In this document: piece after piece, positions 39,794 to 48,906 of the stretch
Layout: each line of letters opens with the position of its first letter
Numbering within the stretch: the first letter of the stretch is position 1
Source: Methanobacteriota archaeon
GTDB taxonomy: Archaea; Thermoplasmatota; Poseidoniia; MGIII; CG-Epi1
Direction: 5' to 3'
Length of the DNA stretch: 64,000 bases
NCBI GenBank assembly: GCA_029977605.1
Contig: JAPOKN010000002.1
Location: 12,578 to 76,577, forward strand
Notes under the pieces: model-generated
The model's database searches: none
Seen by the model: the letters and a program-made list of their open reading frames with translations, nothing else
What the model was told of the DNA's origin: nothing
Made by a program: the position numbers and the translations under genes

Positions 39794-39802
39794 TATTTAA
39801 AT
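39794..39802 (-). promoter_or_regulatory. TATA box of rpl10e
   Basis: TATTTAAAT on the plus strand, ATTTAAATA on the minus. It would set the rpl10e transcription start near 39773, about 12 nt before the chosen ATG at 39761, and argues against the longer 39815 start. Confidence 0.55.
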
Positions 39803-39861
39803 GTTTACATAGCAAATATTATGGCTTAGAGTATTAAACCCCAATCTGTGTGTAACAAAAT

Positions 39862-41031
39862 ATGAACATTCATGAGTATCAAGCAAAACAGCTTTTTAAA
39901 AATTACAATGTGAAAACTTTAGAAGGTGTCGTTGCAACAAATGCTAGTGAAGCTGCAAATGCGTGCAAAACTCTGGGGGGACATATTTGGGTTGTAAAAG
40001 CACAAGTGCATGCAGGAGGTAGAGGTAAAGGTGGAGGAATAATTCTTTGTAAAACTACTGATGAAGTTTATGAAGCCGCTGATAAATTGATAGGTTCTAA
40101 CTTAGTAACTCCTCAAACCACCTCTGATGGAGTAATGGTTAGGAAAGTTTACGTTGAAGAAGGATGTGACATCGCAAAAGAACTTTACCTAGGAATCGTG
40201 CTTGATAGAGAACGGGACCTACCTGTTGTGATGGCATCTATTGAGGGTGGAGTAGAGATCGAAGAAATTGCAATCAAAGAACCTGAGAAAATTCTAAAGG
40301 TTTACGCGGACCCAATAACTGGTATCGGAAATTGGCAAGCAAGAAAAATTGCATTCGGATTGGGTCTTGAAGGTAAGCAGGTTAGCTCCTGTTGCAAGTT
40401 TATTATTAGTCTGTATGAATTATTTATGAAACTTGATTGCTCAATTGTTGAAATAAATCCCTTAGTAGTAACTTCTGATGATGAAATAATTGCACTTGAT
40501 GCGAAGATAAATTTCGATAGCTCAGCTCTGTTTAGACATGCAGATATTGAGAAATTAAGAGACTTGGATGAAGAGGAACCACTAGAATCACAAGCAACGA
40601 AAGCTGGATTGAATTACATCAAATTAGATGGAGATATTGGTTGTATGGTAAATGGAGCTGGTTTAGCTATGTCTACTATGGATATAATCAAATTACATGG
40701 TGGTGAGCCTGCAAATTTCTTAGATGTAGGAGGTGGAGCCACTGCAGAGCAAGTAGCTGAAGGATTCAGAATTATTCTATCTGACCCTGAAGTAAAAGCT
40801 ATTTTTGTAAATATTTTTGGAGGTATTATGAGGTGTGATTTTATTGCTGAAGGTATTATAACTGCCGCAAAAGAAATTGAATTAGATATCCCTTTAATAG
40901 TTAGATTAGCTGGAACTAATGTTGATTTGGGAAAGAAGATGTTATCTGAATCAGGCTTGGACTTAATTACTGCAGATGATATGGATAGTGGAGCAAGAAA
41001 ATCTGTGAGTGCCATAGGAGGTAAATCATGA
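39862..41031 (+). CDS. sucC: Succinyl-CoA ligase, beta subunit
   Basis: The ATP-grasp beta subunit of succinyl-CoA synthetase, 389 residues, full length. It makes ATP or GTP from succinyl-CoA in the TCA cycle. [12 protein letters not shown] is the canonical N-terminus. [16 protein letters not shown] supplies nucleotide contacts, and [16 protein letters not shown] is the conserved C-terminal phosphate-binding region. TATTAAAC at 39832-39839, centred 26 nt before the ATG, predicts a leaderless mRNA. The stop overlaps sucD by 4 nt. Confidence 0.96.
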   Translation: MNIHEYQAKQLFKNYNVKTLEGVVATNASEAANACKTLGGHIWVVKAQVHAGGRGKGGGIILCKTTDEVYEAADKLIGSNLVTPQTTSDGVMVRKVYVEEGCDIAKELYLGIVLDRERDLPVVMASIEGGVEIEEIAIKEPEKILKVYADPITGIGNWQARKIAFGLGLEGKQVSSCCKFIISLYELFMKLDCSIVEINPLVVTSDDEIIALDAKINFDSSALFRHADIEKLRDLDEEEPLESQATKAGLNYIKLDGDIGCMVNGAGLAMSTMDIIKLHGGEPANFLDVGGGATAEQVAEGFRIILSDPEVKAIFVNIFGGIMRCDFIAEGIITAAKEIELDIPLIVRLAGTNVDLGKKMLSESGLDLITADDMDSGARKSVSAIGGKS

Positions 41032-41891
41032 GTATTTGGTTGAATTCAAAGAGTAAAGTCATAGTTCAGGGTATCACTGGGAAAAATGGCCAATTTCATA
41101 CAAAACAAATGTTAGATTATGGAACTAAGGTAATAGGTGGAGTAACTCCCGGCAAAGGTGGTCAAGAGACGCTTGGAGTCCCTATCTGGAATACTGTAAA
41201 CGAGGCCGTAGATAATGGAGCAAATGTATCGTGTATTTTTGTGCCGCCACCGTTTGCTGCTGATGCGATTATGGAATCTGCAGACGCAGGTGTTGAATTA
41301 ATTGTAGCAATAACTGAGGGAATTCCCGCATTAGACATGGTTAAGGTAAAGAAATATTTAGAACCTATTGAAACCAGATTAATTGGTCCGAACTGTCCTG
41401 GACTGATAACTCCTGGTGAAAGCAAAGTAGGAATAATGCCGGGTCACATTCATAGAAAGGGTGATGTTGGTATAATCTCTAGATCTGGTACTTTAACATA
41501 TGAAGCAGTAAATCAAGTAACCGAGAAGGGACTAGGCCAATCAACTTGTGTTGGCATAGGTGGCGATCCAGTTAATGGAACTGACTTTATCGATTGTTTA
41601 GAAGCCTTTGAGAATGATTCACAAACAAAATCTATGATAATGATTGGAGAAATTGGCGGAACTGCAGAGGAACTAGCTTCTGAATATGTTAAAGAATACG
41701 TTACAAAACCAATTGTTGGCTTTATAGCTGGTAGAACTGCACCACCAGGAAAAAGAATGGGACATGCTGGAGCTATAATTTCTGGAGGCAAAGGTACTGC
41801 AAGAGAAAAAATGAGAGCAATGGAGAGAGCAGGCATACATGTTACTGATAATCCTGCTAAACTTGGAGATACTCTAGAAGAAATTATCTAG
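41028..41891 (+). CDS. sucD: Succinyl-CoA ligase, alpha subunit
   Basis: The CoA-binding alpha subunit, 287 residues. The N-terminal Rossmann-like CoA site is [38 protein letters not shown] is the middle signature. [17 protein letters not shown] holds the active-site phosphohistidine, numbered about His 245 by the usual family position. It forms a tetramer or dimer with SucC. The gene overlaps sucC by 4 nt, and only 3 nt separate it from the truA ATG, so sucC-sucD-truA form one operon. Confidence 0.96.
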   Translation: MSIWLNSKSKVIVQGITGKNGQFHTKQMLDYGTKVIGGVTPGKGGQETLGVPIWNTVNEAVDNGANVSCIFVPPPFAADAIMESADAGVELIVAITEGIPALDMVKVKKYLEPIETRLIGPNCPGLITPGESKVGIMPGHIHRKGDVGIISRSGTLTYEAVNQVTEKGLGQSTCVGIGGDPVNGTDFIDCLEAFENDSQTKSMIMIGEIGGTAEELASEYVKEYVTKPIVGFIAGRTAPPGKRMGHAGAIISGGKGTAREKMRAMERAGIHVTDNPAKLGDTLEEII

Positions 41892-41894
41892 TTG

Positions 41895-42665
41895 ATGAAT
41901 AAATTTGCTAATTTATTTAGAATAGCATATCACGGAGGTGCCTTTCACGGATCTCAAGTTCAACCAGACGTAATAACCGTAGAAGGTGTGGTAAAAAACA
42001 TTCTAAAAAATCTAGGTTCTTCAAACCCTATATTCGCAAGTCGAACTGATAAAGGTGTGAATGCCACTTGTAATGTCATAACTACAAGTTCTAATAAAAG
42101 ATGTAAAGAATATGTTGGAGACTTTATTGAAAGACTTGAAGAATACCCTATATGGATAACTGGATTTTCGGATGTTGAAACAGACTTTAATCCTAGAATT
42201 GCCAAAGAAAGAGAATACAGATATTACGTATTTAATGAAAAAAAGAAAAAGCTATTTAATGAAGCAATGCAACTATTTGTTGGAAAACATGATTTCAGAA
42301 ACTTTGCGCGAATTTTAGATACTGATATTGTAGATACAAGAAGAACTGTAGAGCAAATAGATGTTACTTCTAAAGGAGAAGTAGTTATATGTCAAATTAG
42401 AGGCATCTCCTTTCTTTGGCATCAAGTTAGAAAAATGATAGGTGCAGCTTCAGATGTTACAAACGGAAGGAAAGATCTGAGCGACATTGAAAAAGCACTC
42501 AATGGCGATAAAATAGACTTTACTATGGCTAAAGCTGAGTTTCTAACATTAAGCAACATAAAATACGATAATATAGAAATTGAAAAAATCAGAAATGAGA
42601 GAAATATGAGGATAAAATATGAATTATCCAAAAGTGATAACTTCTTCTGGAAAGAATTCTTATAA
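41895..42665 (+). CDS. truA: tRNA pseudouridine synthase A
   Basis: Modifies uridines 38-40 in the anticodon arm of many tRNAs. It is 256 residues from the ATG at 41895, which I prefer to the in-frame TTG at 41892 just after the sucD stop. IAYHGGAFHGSQVQ is the N-terminal TruA motif. The catalytic Asp is in SRTDKGVNA near residue 55, and REYRYYVF and HDFRNFAR are the other signatures. Its link to sucCD is probably only co-transcription. Confidence 0.92.
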   Translation: MNKFANLFRIAYHGGAFHGSQVQPDVITVEGVVKNILKNLGSSNPIFASRTDKGVNATCNVITTSSNKRCKEYVGDFIERLEEYPIWITGFSDVETDFNPRIAKEREYRYYVFNEKKKKLFNEAMQLFVGKHDFRNFARILDTDIVDTRRTVEQIDVTSKGEVVICQIRGISFLWHQVRKMIGAASDVTNGRKDLSDIEKALNGDKIDFTMAKAEFLTLSNIKYDNIEIEKIRNERNMRIKYELSKSDNFFWKEFL

Positions 42666-42681
42666 TATCAAAAACATAAAC

Positions 42682-42689
42682 TTTAAATA
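42682..42689 (+). promoter_or_regulatory. TATA box of the gar1-tfb operon
   Basis: TTTAAATA inside CTTTAAATAC, centred 25 nt before the gar1 ATG at 42711. It predicts a leaderless gar1 message and separates this operon from truA, which ends at 42665. Confidence 0.6.
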
Positions 42690-42710
42690 CTAGTTTTAAA
42701 AAGGAATATA

Positions 42711-42935
42711 ATGAAGTGTGTTGGACGGGTGTCACATTTGAACTCGAGAAATCTTGCGATTGTGAACACAGACAAGAAGGTTCCAAAGAACACTAAAATT
42801 TATGATTCTGAAAAAAGAATTATTGGAAGAGTTGTTAATATTTTTGGGCCTGTGAGCGATCCATATCTAGCCATAGCGCCGAATAAAGGTATGCGAATAA
42901 CTAAGATTATTGGCAGAGAGGTTTACAAAAAATGA
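42711..42935 (+). CDS. gar1: H/ACA ribonucleoprotein protein Gar1
   Basis: A 74-residue core Gar1, part of the H/ACA RNP that guides pseudouridylation in rRNA. The signature RIIGRVVNIFGPVSDPYLAI near residues 35-54 corresponds to the family's G-x-V-x-(D/N)-I-F-GPV-x-x-PY motif. The flanking Gly/Arg-rich tails of eukaryotic Gar1 are absent, as normal for archaea. It overlaps the second TFB gene by 4 nt, a gene order seen in other archaea. Confidence 0.92.
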   Translation: MKCVGRVSHLNSRNLAIVNTDKKVPKNTKIYDSEKRIIGRVVNIFGPVSDPYLAIAPNKGMRITKIIGREVYKK

Positions 42936-43717
42936 AATGTCCTGACTGTGAAAATGAAAAAATAGTTTCTGAGGGCGATGGCATCATGTCATGTAGCTCT
43001 TGCAAACTTATTTTTGACTCTGGCCCTCAATGGATGAAATATAAACCTGGAAAGTCAACTAAGGCAAAAGTCAAAGAGGTAAATGTATCTACGAATTCTC
43101 GGACAGTACTAACGTGGCAAAGTGAAGTAAGAACAAGTATTTCTCTAGGTAAAAATATTCTTTTAGCTTCAGAAGAAATCAACCGAATATCTGAATTACT
43201 CAAACTTGACAATAAAATTATGGAATCTGGATTAGAAATCTTTTCTAGTTCATCTAAAAAAGGCATAGTAAGGGGAAGAAGTACTCAAAAAGTTGCTGCA
43301 GCCTCAGTATTTACAGCATGCAGAGTAAATAATCTGCCAATAACTTTAGATGAAATTGCAAATCTTTGCAGCTTAAACAGGAATGAATTAAGTAAGCTCC
43401 ACCGTTTAATTAAAAGAAAATTAAAGCTTAAAATTAACATTTCTAGTAGTGTAACCTTTCTACCCAAATTTACAAAAAGATTAGCACTACCAAAAAATGT
43501 AGAAACTGAAGCAAAAGAAATAATTAGATTTGTAGAAGACAGTGAATATAGACAAGGTATTTCACCTATTGCTCTGCTAGGCGCTTCAATATACCTTGCA
43601 TGCAAAAAAACTAAAGTGAGAAGAAGTCAGCTTGAAATTGCTAAAACTCTTGGTACTTCTGAAGTAACACTACGTAATCGAGCTAAGGAAATAAATTCGC
43701 TAATTAAATTGTTATAG
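42932..43717 (+). CDS. Divergent TFB paralogue
   Basis: A second TFIIB-like factor, 261 residues, clearly diverged. The zinc ribbon keeps Cys 3, 6, 21 and 24. The linker after it (GPQWMKYKPGKSTK) keeps GP-(Q/E)-W but lacks the Arg-Ala-Phe of the full TFB, so the B-reader is altered and shortened. Two cyclin repeats remain (KVAAASVFTACRVNNLPITL and PIALLGASIYLACKKTKV), as does a final helix-turn-helix (EIAKTLGTSEVTLRNRAKE). It probably still binds TBP-DNA and may serve a subset of promoters. It is translationally coupled to gar1, and its 3' end overlaps the lipoprotein gene by 14 nt. Confidence 0.88.
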   Translation: MKCPDCENEKIVSEGDGIMSCSSCKLIFDSGPQWMKYKPGKSTKAKVKEVNVSTNSRTVLTWQSEVRTSISLGKNILLASEEINRISELLKLDNKIMESGLEIFSSSSKKGIVRGRSTQKVAAASVFTACRVNNLPITLDEIANLCSLNRNELSKLHRLIKRKLKLKINISSSVTFLPKFTKRLALPKNVETEAKEIIRFVEDSEYRQGISPIALLGASIYLACKKTKVRRSQLEIAKTLGTSEVTLRNRAKEINSLIKLL

Positions 43718-45284
43718 AATAAAAATATTCTTCTGGTAATTCTAATTCTATTGCAAACATAGGGTCTTGATTAGGATCGGTACTATCATGATAGGCAACT
43801 ACGATACCTCCATCAGGTAAGATTGCCATTGAAGCAAAATCAAACCTAATATCGTTACCTGCGCCTGAGGTTGAGTCCAAATCTCCTAAACCAATAATAG
43901 TTACAGAATCAGCTTCCATACTTTGGCTGTAATCTCGAACATGGAAAACTAAATCTACATCACTAGGACTACCATCTCCTGTAAAATTCGAACTTTGAAC
44001 CCTCATTGATATCACTGCCAAGTCTAAATTGCCATCTGCTTGGAAATCCCACTCGAAAGTATTATCGGATACGGCTGCAGACCCAGGCCAACCATGAGTA
44101 TACTCTGTCCAACTGTAACCTCCATCAAAACTTACACTGTGTGTCAAGTTGAAAGTTCCATCACAACCTTTGGCTCCAGGGTCAGCTATGTTACATGATA
44201 CGCTATGCAATGCTCCAGAACTATCTATTACAAGATTTCTTGAAGGTAAAAGTGAACCATTTGGTAAATTATGCTTATGCCATGTTAGTTCAGTATCTAG
44301 AAATAAATTACTTCCATCACTAAACCATCTTGGAAACAATAGCCCTCCTGTTGGAATAGGGGAAGCTCTCATTTCTCTATGAGGTTGCATAAAATCCCAT
44401 TCTGGCCCCAAATCCTCGAATAGCAAATCAAATTCAAGATCTTGGCCACATCTAGCATATTCTGCGTTACATTCATTTGAAGCGCTATCAGGAATATCTA
44501 AAGGACGATAATTCAAACCATCAACGCTTATCTGATAACCTTGCTCATTATAACTCCAAAAATTTGAAACAACCATGCTGGCCCAAGGACAATTTGATGA
44601 GCATAAATTCGTTGAATGCTCAGGAGGTGGATTTATAGGCCCAACCACTGGAACCTGCCAAGACCTATCATAAAATGGTTCTTTATCAAAAGTATTCCAA
44701 CACCATTGCCAGTCTATTTGATCAGGTGCAGTCTTTTTTCCAAGAATTGCGTAGAATTGGTCTGCTCCATCAAAACTAGGATACGGAAACCAAGTCATTG
44801 CAAGTATATCTCCGTTAGGTGCCTGAATTATAGAACCTTCACCGAGCCCTGGATCAAATGTGGGATCTAATTGACCTTCCTCGCATCCCAAATCAGTATT
44901 GAATGCAGGAGGCACATATTCATCCCAAGTTAATCCTCTATCTGTACTCCACCATGGCCATTCTCCCCCTAAATTATAGATTACTCCATCTTGATCTGTG
45001 GTGATATAGTGCTCACAGCAGTTTCCTCCATAATTATGGTCCTCCGCCAACTCAGTACCATAAACTGCCCATAATCGCTCAGTAGAACCACTTGGCGTAA
45101 TAACTGTGAAATTACGAATAGGATTATCTGAAAAAGGAAATTGACTTAGTTGTTCATCTGAAACAATTAGCCTGGTCACTTCAATATCTTCTTCTTCAAT
45201 TACCGTTCTTTTGTCCTCAGGTCCGAGGCAACCCATAAATGACAGAGTCACAAACATCATTGACATAATGAAAGGTAATTTCAT
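43704..45284 (-). CDS. Secreted lipoprotein with sialidase-like (BNR/Asp-box) repeats
   Basis: A 526-residue exported lipoprotein. The signal peptide ends in a lipobox, FMGC, with Cys 19 as the lipid site. The mature part looks like a beta-propeller. Asp-box-like motifs (Ser-x-Asp-x-Gly-x-x-Trp) occur as WSTDRGLTWDEY near residue 115 and SFDGGYSWTEY near 390, and Trp-rich strands lie between them. There is a Cys pair (NCCEHY). The sialidase catalytic Arg triad is not obvious, so this is perhaps a binding protein or glycosidase-like protein rather than an enzyme. The terminal 14 nt overlap the divergent TFB's 3' end. Confidence 0.75.
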   Translation of the reverse strand: MKLPFIMSMMFVTLSFMGCLGPEDKRTVIEEEDIEVTRLIVSDEQLSQFPFSDNPIRNFTVITPSGSTERLWAVYGTELAEDHNYGGNCCEHYITTDQDGVIYNLGGEWPWWSTDRGLTWDEYVPPAFNTDLGCEEGQLDPTFDPGLGEGSIIQAPNGDILAMTWFPYPSFDGADQFYAILGKKTAPDQIDWQWCWNTFDKEPFYDRSWQVPVVGPINPPPEHSTNLCSSNCPWASMVVSNFWSYNEQGYQISVDGLNYRPLDIPDSASNECNAEYARCGQDLEFDLLFEDLGPEWDFMQPHREMRASPIPTGGLLFPRWFSDGSNLFLDTELTWHKHNLPNGSLLPSRNLVIDSSGALHSVSCNIADPGAKGCDGTFNLTHSVSFDGGYSWTEYTHGWPGSAAVSDNTFEWDFQADGNLDLAVISMRVQSSNFTGDGSPSDVDLVFHVRDYSQSMEADSVTIIGLGDLDSTSGAGNDIRFDFASMAILPDGGIVVAYHDSTDPNQDPMFAIELELPEEYFYSITI

Positions 45285-45368
45285 AATAACATACTACATC
45301 TAATGGATAAAATAGTTATTGGCACTTGATGAGTATATTAAAAATACCCATTTGCAATTGTGTAGTTA

Positions 45369-46199
45369 TTGAGTACTGACGCACTGGACATACCTCCCTG
45401 TTTTGTTCCCGTGGAAAAAAAAGGGTTTTTCGCAACTTTCCGCACAGATAAATGGTGGATTCAACCATTATTAATGGGCACCATATTAATCTTGTTTGGA
45501 GTTTATACTATATCCGTTCTTTTGATAGAACATGGAGCTATAGGCGATTATGAAAATGACTTTATTTATTATAATGAGAACGGCGCTCACTACGTAAGTC
45601 CAATTTCTTCCCCTGGCCCTAACGCTATTCCATCAGATATTCTCAGCTTTTGGCCACTTCCTGCTACACTTTTATTCATTTGGGCTCCTCTAGGATTCCG
45701 TGGAACTTGTTACTATGGTAGAAGAGTTTTTTACAGATCGCTATTAGCAAATCCTGCAGGCTGTGCAGTCGATAAACCAATTAAATCCTACAATGGTGAA
45801 AATGCACTTCCATTCATAATTATGAACTCCCACCGATATTTTCTTTATTTAGCAATAATACTTGCCATATTGCATTGGTATCATGCATTTGAATCTTATA
45901 TTTTTGGAAGCAGCGTAGGAGTCGGATTTGGGAGTCTTATCCTAACCATCGACGCTTTATTCTTAACATTGTATGTTTCTTCATGTCATTCATTGAGAAA
46001 CTTAGTTGGAGGTAATGTTGATTGTATTTCATGTACAAATTATGTTAAGAAGACAGGTAATTCATGGATAAATTCTCTTAACCGCCATCATGGATTATAC
46101 TTCTGGATATCCTTAGTTACAATAATGATTGCTGATTTCTACATTAGAATTTACTTAGGACTATTGGGAAATGACGAAATATTTCAATGGGTGATTTAA
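45369..46199 (+). CDS. Succinate dehydrogenase membrane anchor / cytochrome b-like subunit
   Basis: A 276-residue protein with about five hydrophobic helices, upstream of sdhA and sdhB. It is probably the quinone-binding anchor of complex II. Histidines that could bind heme sit at helix ends: NSHRYFLYLAII and LHWYHAFESY, CHSLRNL, and NRHHGLYFWIS. A single large anchor is reminiscent of type-B succinate dehydrogenases, which have one five-helix anchor. No separate SdhD gene is present. The TTG at 45369 is the best start I can see, about 30 nt from the TATA-like TATATTAAAA near 45334-45343. A GTG at 45411 is the alternative. Confidence 0.75.
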   Translation: MSTDALDIPPCFVPVEKKGFFATFRTDKWWIQPLLMGTILILFGVYTISVLLIEHGAIGDYENDFIYYNENGAHYVSPISSPGPNAIPSDILSFWPLPATLLFIWAPLGFRGTCYYGRRVFYRSLLANPAGCAVDKPIKSYNGENALPFIIMNSHRYFLYLAIILAILHWYHAFESYIFGSSVGVGFGSLILTIDALFLTLYVSSCHSLRNLVGGNVDCISCTNYVKKTGNSWINSLNRHHGLYFWISLVTIMIADFYIRIYLGLLGNDEIFQWVI

Positions 46200-47998
46200 T
46201 GGACGATATTCAAGAAAAAAAATATGATGTTCTAGTCATAGGCGCTGGTGCTGCAGGAATGCGAGCTGCAATTGCGGCATCTGATGAAGGTGCAAGTGTT
46301 TGTCTTGTATCAAAGTCTTTGCTTGGCAAAGCCCACACTGTTATGGCTGAAGGTGGGGCTGCTGCAGCTCTAGGAAATGCGGACGAACGAGATAATTGGA
46401 AAGTCCATTTTCGAGATACAATTAAGGGCGGAAAGCATCTAAATAATTGGAAAATGGCAAAAATACATGCCGAGCAAGCTCCAGAAAGAATCTTGGAGCT
46501 AGAAAGATGGGGGGCTGTTTTTGACCGCACAAAAGATGGAAAGATTAACCAAAGAAATTTTGGAGGGCACAGGTACCCAAGATTGGCTCACGTTGGTGAT
46601 CGAACGGGATTAGAAATTATAAGAACTGTACAAGACAAAGTAATTCATCAAGATAACATCGATATTTTTATGGAATGTACTGTTGCAACCATAATTACCG
46701 AGGACAACCAAGCTGTAGGGGCCCTTGCATACTACCGTAATAATGGAGAAATAGTTGCAATTCATGCCAAAGCCATAGTTGTAGCAACTGGAGGCATTGG
46801 AAAGGCTTACCGAGTCACCTCAAACTCGTGGGAATATACTGGTGATGGACATTCTTTAGCCTATTTGGCAGGCGCTGATTTACAGGATATGGAATTCATA
46901 CAATTTCACCCTACTGGAATGGTGTGGCCACCGAGTGTCAAAGGTACGCTAGTAACCGAAGGTGTGAGAGGAGAAGGTGGAGTCTTATTGAATAATAAAG
47001 GCGAACGATTTATGTTTAATTATATTCCTGAAGCATTTGCTGCTGAAACTGCTAAAGATGAAAAAGAAGCTAATGACTGGTTAAAAGGAAAAGAAGGAGC
47101 AATGAGACCTCCTGAACTTCTAACTAGAGATGTAGTGGCCAAGGCTATTATGAAGGAAGTTAAAGAAGGAAGAGGCAGTCCTCACGGAGGGGCATTTTTA
47201 GACATAGCAAATAGACAAGATGCCGATTATATAAAGAAAAAATTACCTTCAATGTATCACCAATTTAAAGAACTTGGTGATTTGGATATTACTGAAGAAC
47301 CAATGGAAGTTGGACCAACTACACATTACATGATGGGCGGAATAACTGTTGATGCTGAAACTGGCGCCTCAAGCCTAAAAGGAATGTATGCTGCAGGGGA
47401 AGCTGCCGCCGGACTTCATGGTGCGAATCGTTTAGGAGGAAATTCATTATCTGATTTACTTGTCTTTGGAAATATCTCAGGTAGAGCAGCTGCAAATTTC
47501 GCACTTAACACAGAAGAAATCTCGTTTAGTAAAAGTAAACTTAAGAAAGCTGCTAATGAAATTATAGATTGCTTTTCAGATACAAAAACTGAAAACCCTT
47601 ACCATTTACACCGAGAATTACAAGATATTATGGAAATGCATGCTGGAATTGTGAGAGAAGAAGAATCACTAAACGAAGGTATTGAAAAATTAAAAGATTT
47701 GAGCAGAAGAGTACAAAATGCAAAGGCAACCGGAGATCGATCTTACAACCCAAGCTGGCATCTATGTCTAGACATGAAAAATATGATTATAACTTCTCTA
47801 GCCGTAGCTGAGGCTGCTAAAGAAAGGCGTGAAAGTCGTGGAGGACATACAAGGTTAGACTATCCAGAATATGACAAAGAATTAGGGACTTTGAACATAA
47901 TAATTAGAAAAGGGCCAGATGGCTTAAATATTGTTAAATCAGATAAAAAAATTATGCCAGATGAATTGCAAGACTTTGTTATGAGGGAGGCTGTATGA
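46199..47998 (+). CDS. sdhA: Succinate dehydrogenase flavoprotein subunit
   Basis: The FAD subunit of complex II, 599 residues from the ATG at 46199, which shares one base with the anchor's stop. An in-frame ATG at 46187 would add four residues. VLVIGAGAAGMRAAIAA is the dinucleotide-binding motif. HTVMAEGGAAAALG contains the His that binds FAD covalently in SdhA. EFIQFHPTGMVWPP and VRGEGGVLLNNKGERF contact substrate, and GLHGANRLGGNSLSDLLVFG is the C-terminal FAD motif. It oxidises succinate to fumarate at the inner face of the membrane. The stop overlaps sdhB by 4 nt. Confidence 0.95.
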   Translation: MDDIQEKKYDVLVIGAGAAGMRAAIAASDEGASVCLVSKSLLGKAHTVMAEGGAAAALGNADERDNWKVHFRDTIKGGKHLNNWKMAKIHAEQAPERILELERWGAVFDRTKDGKINQRNFGGHRYPRLAHVGDRTGLEIIRTVQDKVIHQDNIDIFMECTVATIITEDNQAVGALAYYRNNGEIVAIHAKAIVVATGGIGKAYRVTSNSWEYTGDGHSLAYLAGADLQDMEFIQFHPTGMVWPPSVKGTLVTEGVRGEGGVLLNNKGERFMFNYIPEAFAAETAKDEKEANDWLKGKEGAMRPPELLTRDVVAKAIMKEVKEGRGSPHGGAFLDIANRQDADYIKKKLPSMYHQFKELGDLDITEEPMEVGPTTHYMMGGITVDAETGASSLKGMYAAGEAAAGLHGANRLGGNSLSDLLVFGNISGRAAANFALNTEEISFSKSKLKKAANEIIDCFSDTKTENPYHLHRELQDIMEMHAGIVREEESLNEGIEKLKDLSRRVQNAKATGDRSYNPSWHLCLDMKNMIITSLAVAEAAKERRESRGGHTRLDYPEYDKELGTLNIIIRKGPDGLNIVKSDKKIMPDELQDFVMREAV

Positions 47999-48729
47999 AA
48001 AGAAAGATAATCATTCAAAGAGGTGAAAAAGAGGATTACTTCATGCATGAATTTGAAATGGAGAGTGGACCAGGTATGGTAGTTCTTGACGCCATTCACG
48101 AGATTCAGGCAAATGATGCTCCTGATTTAGCCGTGCGGTGGAACTGCAAAGCTGGAAAATGTGGCTCATGCTCAGCTGAAGTTAATGGAGTTCCAAGCCT
48201 CATGTGTATGACTCGGATGTCAGACTATGATCCTTCTGAACCCTTAGTAATTAAACCAATGAAGGCATTTCCTGTAGTTAAAGACTTAGTAACTGATGTT
48301 TCTTGGAACTATGAAGTTAACAAGAAAATTTTACCTTACCAACACCCAGATACAGATGATCCAAGAATGTTGCAGGAAGACGTAGATCGAGTTCAAGAGT
48401 TCAGGAAATGCATCGAATGTTTCCTTTGCCAGGACGTTTGTCATGTTTTAAGAGATAGCGATATGAAATCTGAATATGCTGGACCTCGTTTTTTGATGCG
48501 AAATGCAATGCTGGAAATGCACCCATTAGACCAAGGCGATCGTTTAGAAACTATAAAAAATGATAACGGAATAGGATTGTGTAATATAACAAAATGTTGT
48601 ACTGAAGTTTGTCCAGAAAATATTGCTATAACTGACAATGCAATAATACCAATGAAAGAAAGAGTTGCAGACGAATACTATGACCCTCTAAAATGGATTT
48701 GGAGAAAATTAACTGGAAAAACCAATTAA
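47995..48729 (+). CDS. sdhB: Succinate dehydrogenase iron-sulfur subunit
   Basis: The iron-sulfur subunit, 244 residues, that passes electrons from FAD to quinone. The plant-ferredoxin-type 2Fe-2S site is NCKAGKCGSCSAEV with a later LMC. The 4Fe-4S site is CIECFLCQDVC. The last cluster is CNITKCCTEVCPENI, which fits the 3Fe-4S position. There is no membrane helix; it sits on the anchor. The gene overlaps sdhA by 4 nt. The 3' end meets the small zinc gene on the other strand with a 4-nt overlap. Confidence 0.94.
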   Translation: MKRKIIIQRGEKEDYFMHEFEMESGPGMVVLDAIHEIQANDAPDLAVRWNCKAGKCGSCSAEVNGVPSLMCMTRMSDYDPSEPLVIKPMKAFPVVKDLVTDVSWNYEVNKKILPYQHPDTDDPRMLQEDVDRVQEFRKCIECFLCQDVCHVLRDSDMKSEYAGPRFLMRNAMLEMHPLDQGDRLETIKNDNGIGLCNITKCCTEVCPENIAITDNAIIPMKERVADEYYDPLKWIWRKLTGKTN

Positions 48730-48869
48730 TTACAATTGTTTCCTTCACAGCAGGCCTCAACTACCGAATGACATTGGGGACATTCTCTGTGTTGTCTAGC
48801 CTCGATTGATTCACCTATAAATCCACATGAGCAACGTATGTAATTTGTATACGTTCTGTGATTTATCAT
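48726..48869 (-). CDS. 47-residue zinc-ribbon-like protein
   Basis: I translated this short frame by hand. It has a clean ATG at 48869 and a TAA that overlaps the sdhB stop by 4 nt. The product is Cys-rich: Cys-x-Cys at 13-15 (CSCG), Cys-x-x-Cys at 30-33 (CPQC), then CCEGNNC at the end, with His 28 and 34. The spacing fits a rubredoxin/zinc-ribbon knuckle with a possible extra metal site in the tail. Low-complexity noise would rarely give seven ordered cysteines in 47 codons. The function is unknown. Its upstream region is the AT-rich side of the candidate RNA gene. Confidence 0.6.
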   Translation of the reverse strand: MINHRTYTNYIRCSCGFIGESIEARQHRECPQCHSVVEACCEGNNCN

Positions 48870-48890
48870 ATTGTTCTAATTAAAATTGAA

Positions 48891-48898
48891 TTTAAAAA
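48891..48898 (+). promoter_or_regulatory. TATA box for the candidate RNA
   Basis: TTTAAAAA within GAATTTAAAAATG. A start about 25 nt downstream falls near 48918-48920, exactly where the outer helix of the candidate structured RNA begins. Confidence 0.5.
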
Positions 48899-48906
48899 TG
48901 TTGCCG

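Noticed and set aside
39762..39815. Longer N-terminus of L10e
   Set aside because: The extension crosses the TATA box at 39794 and precedes the conserved MAKKNPAHM-type start.
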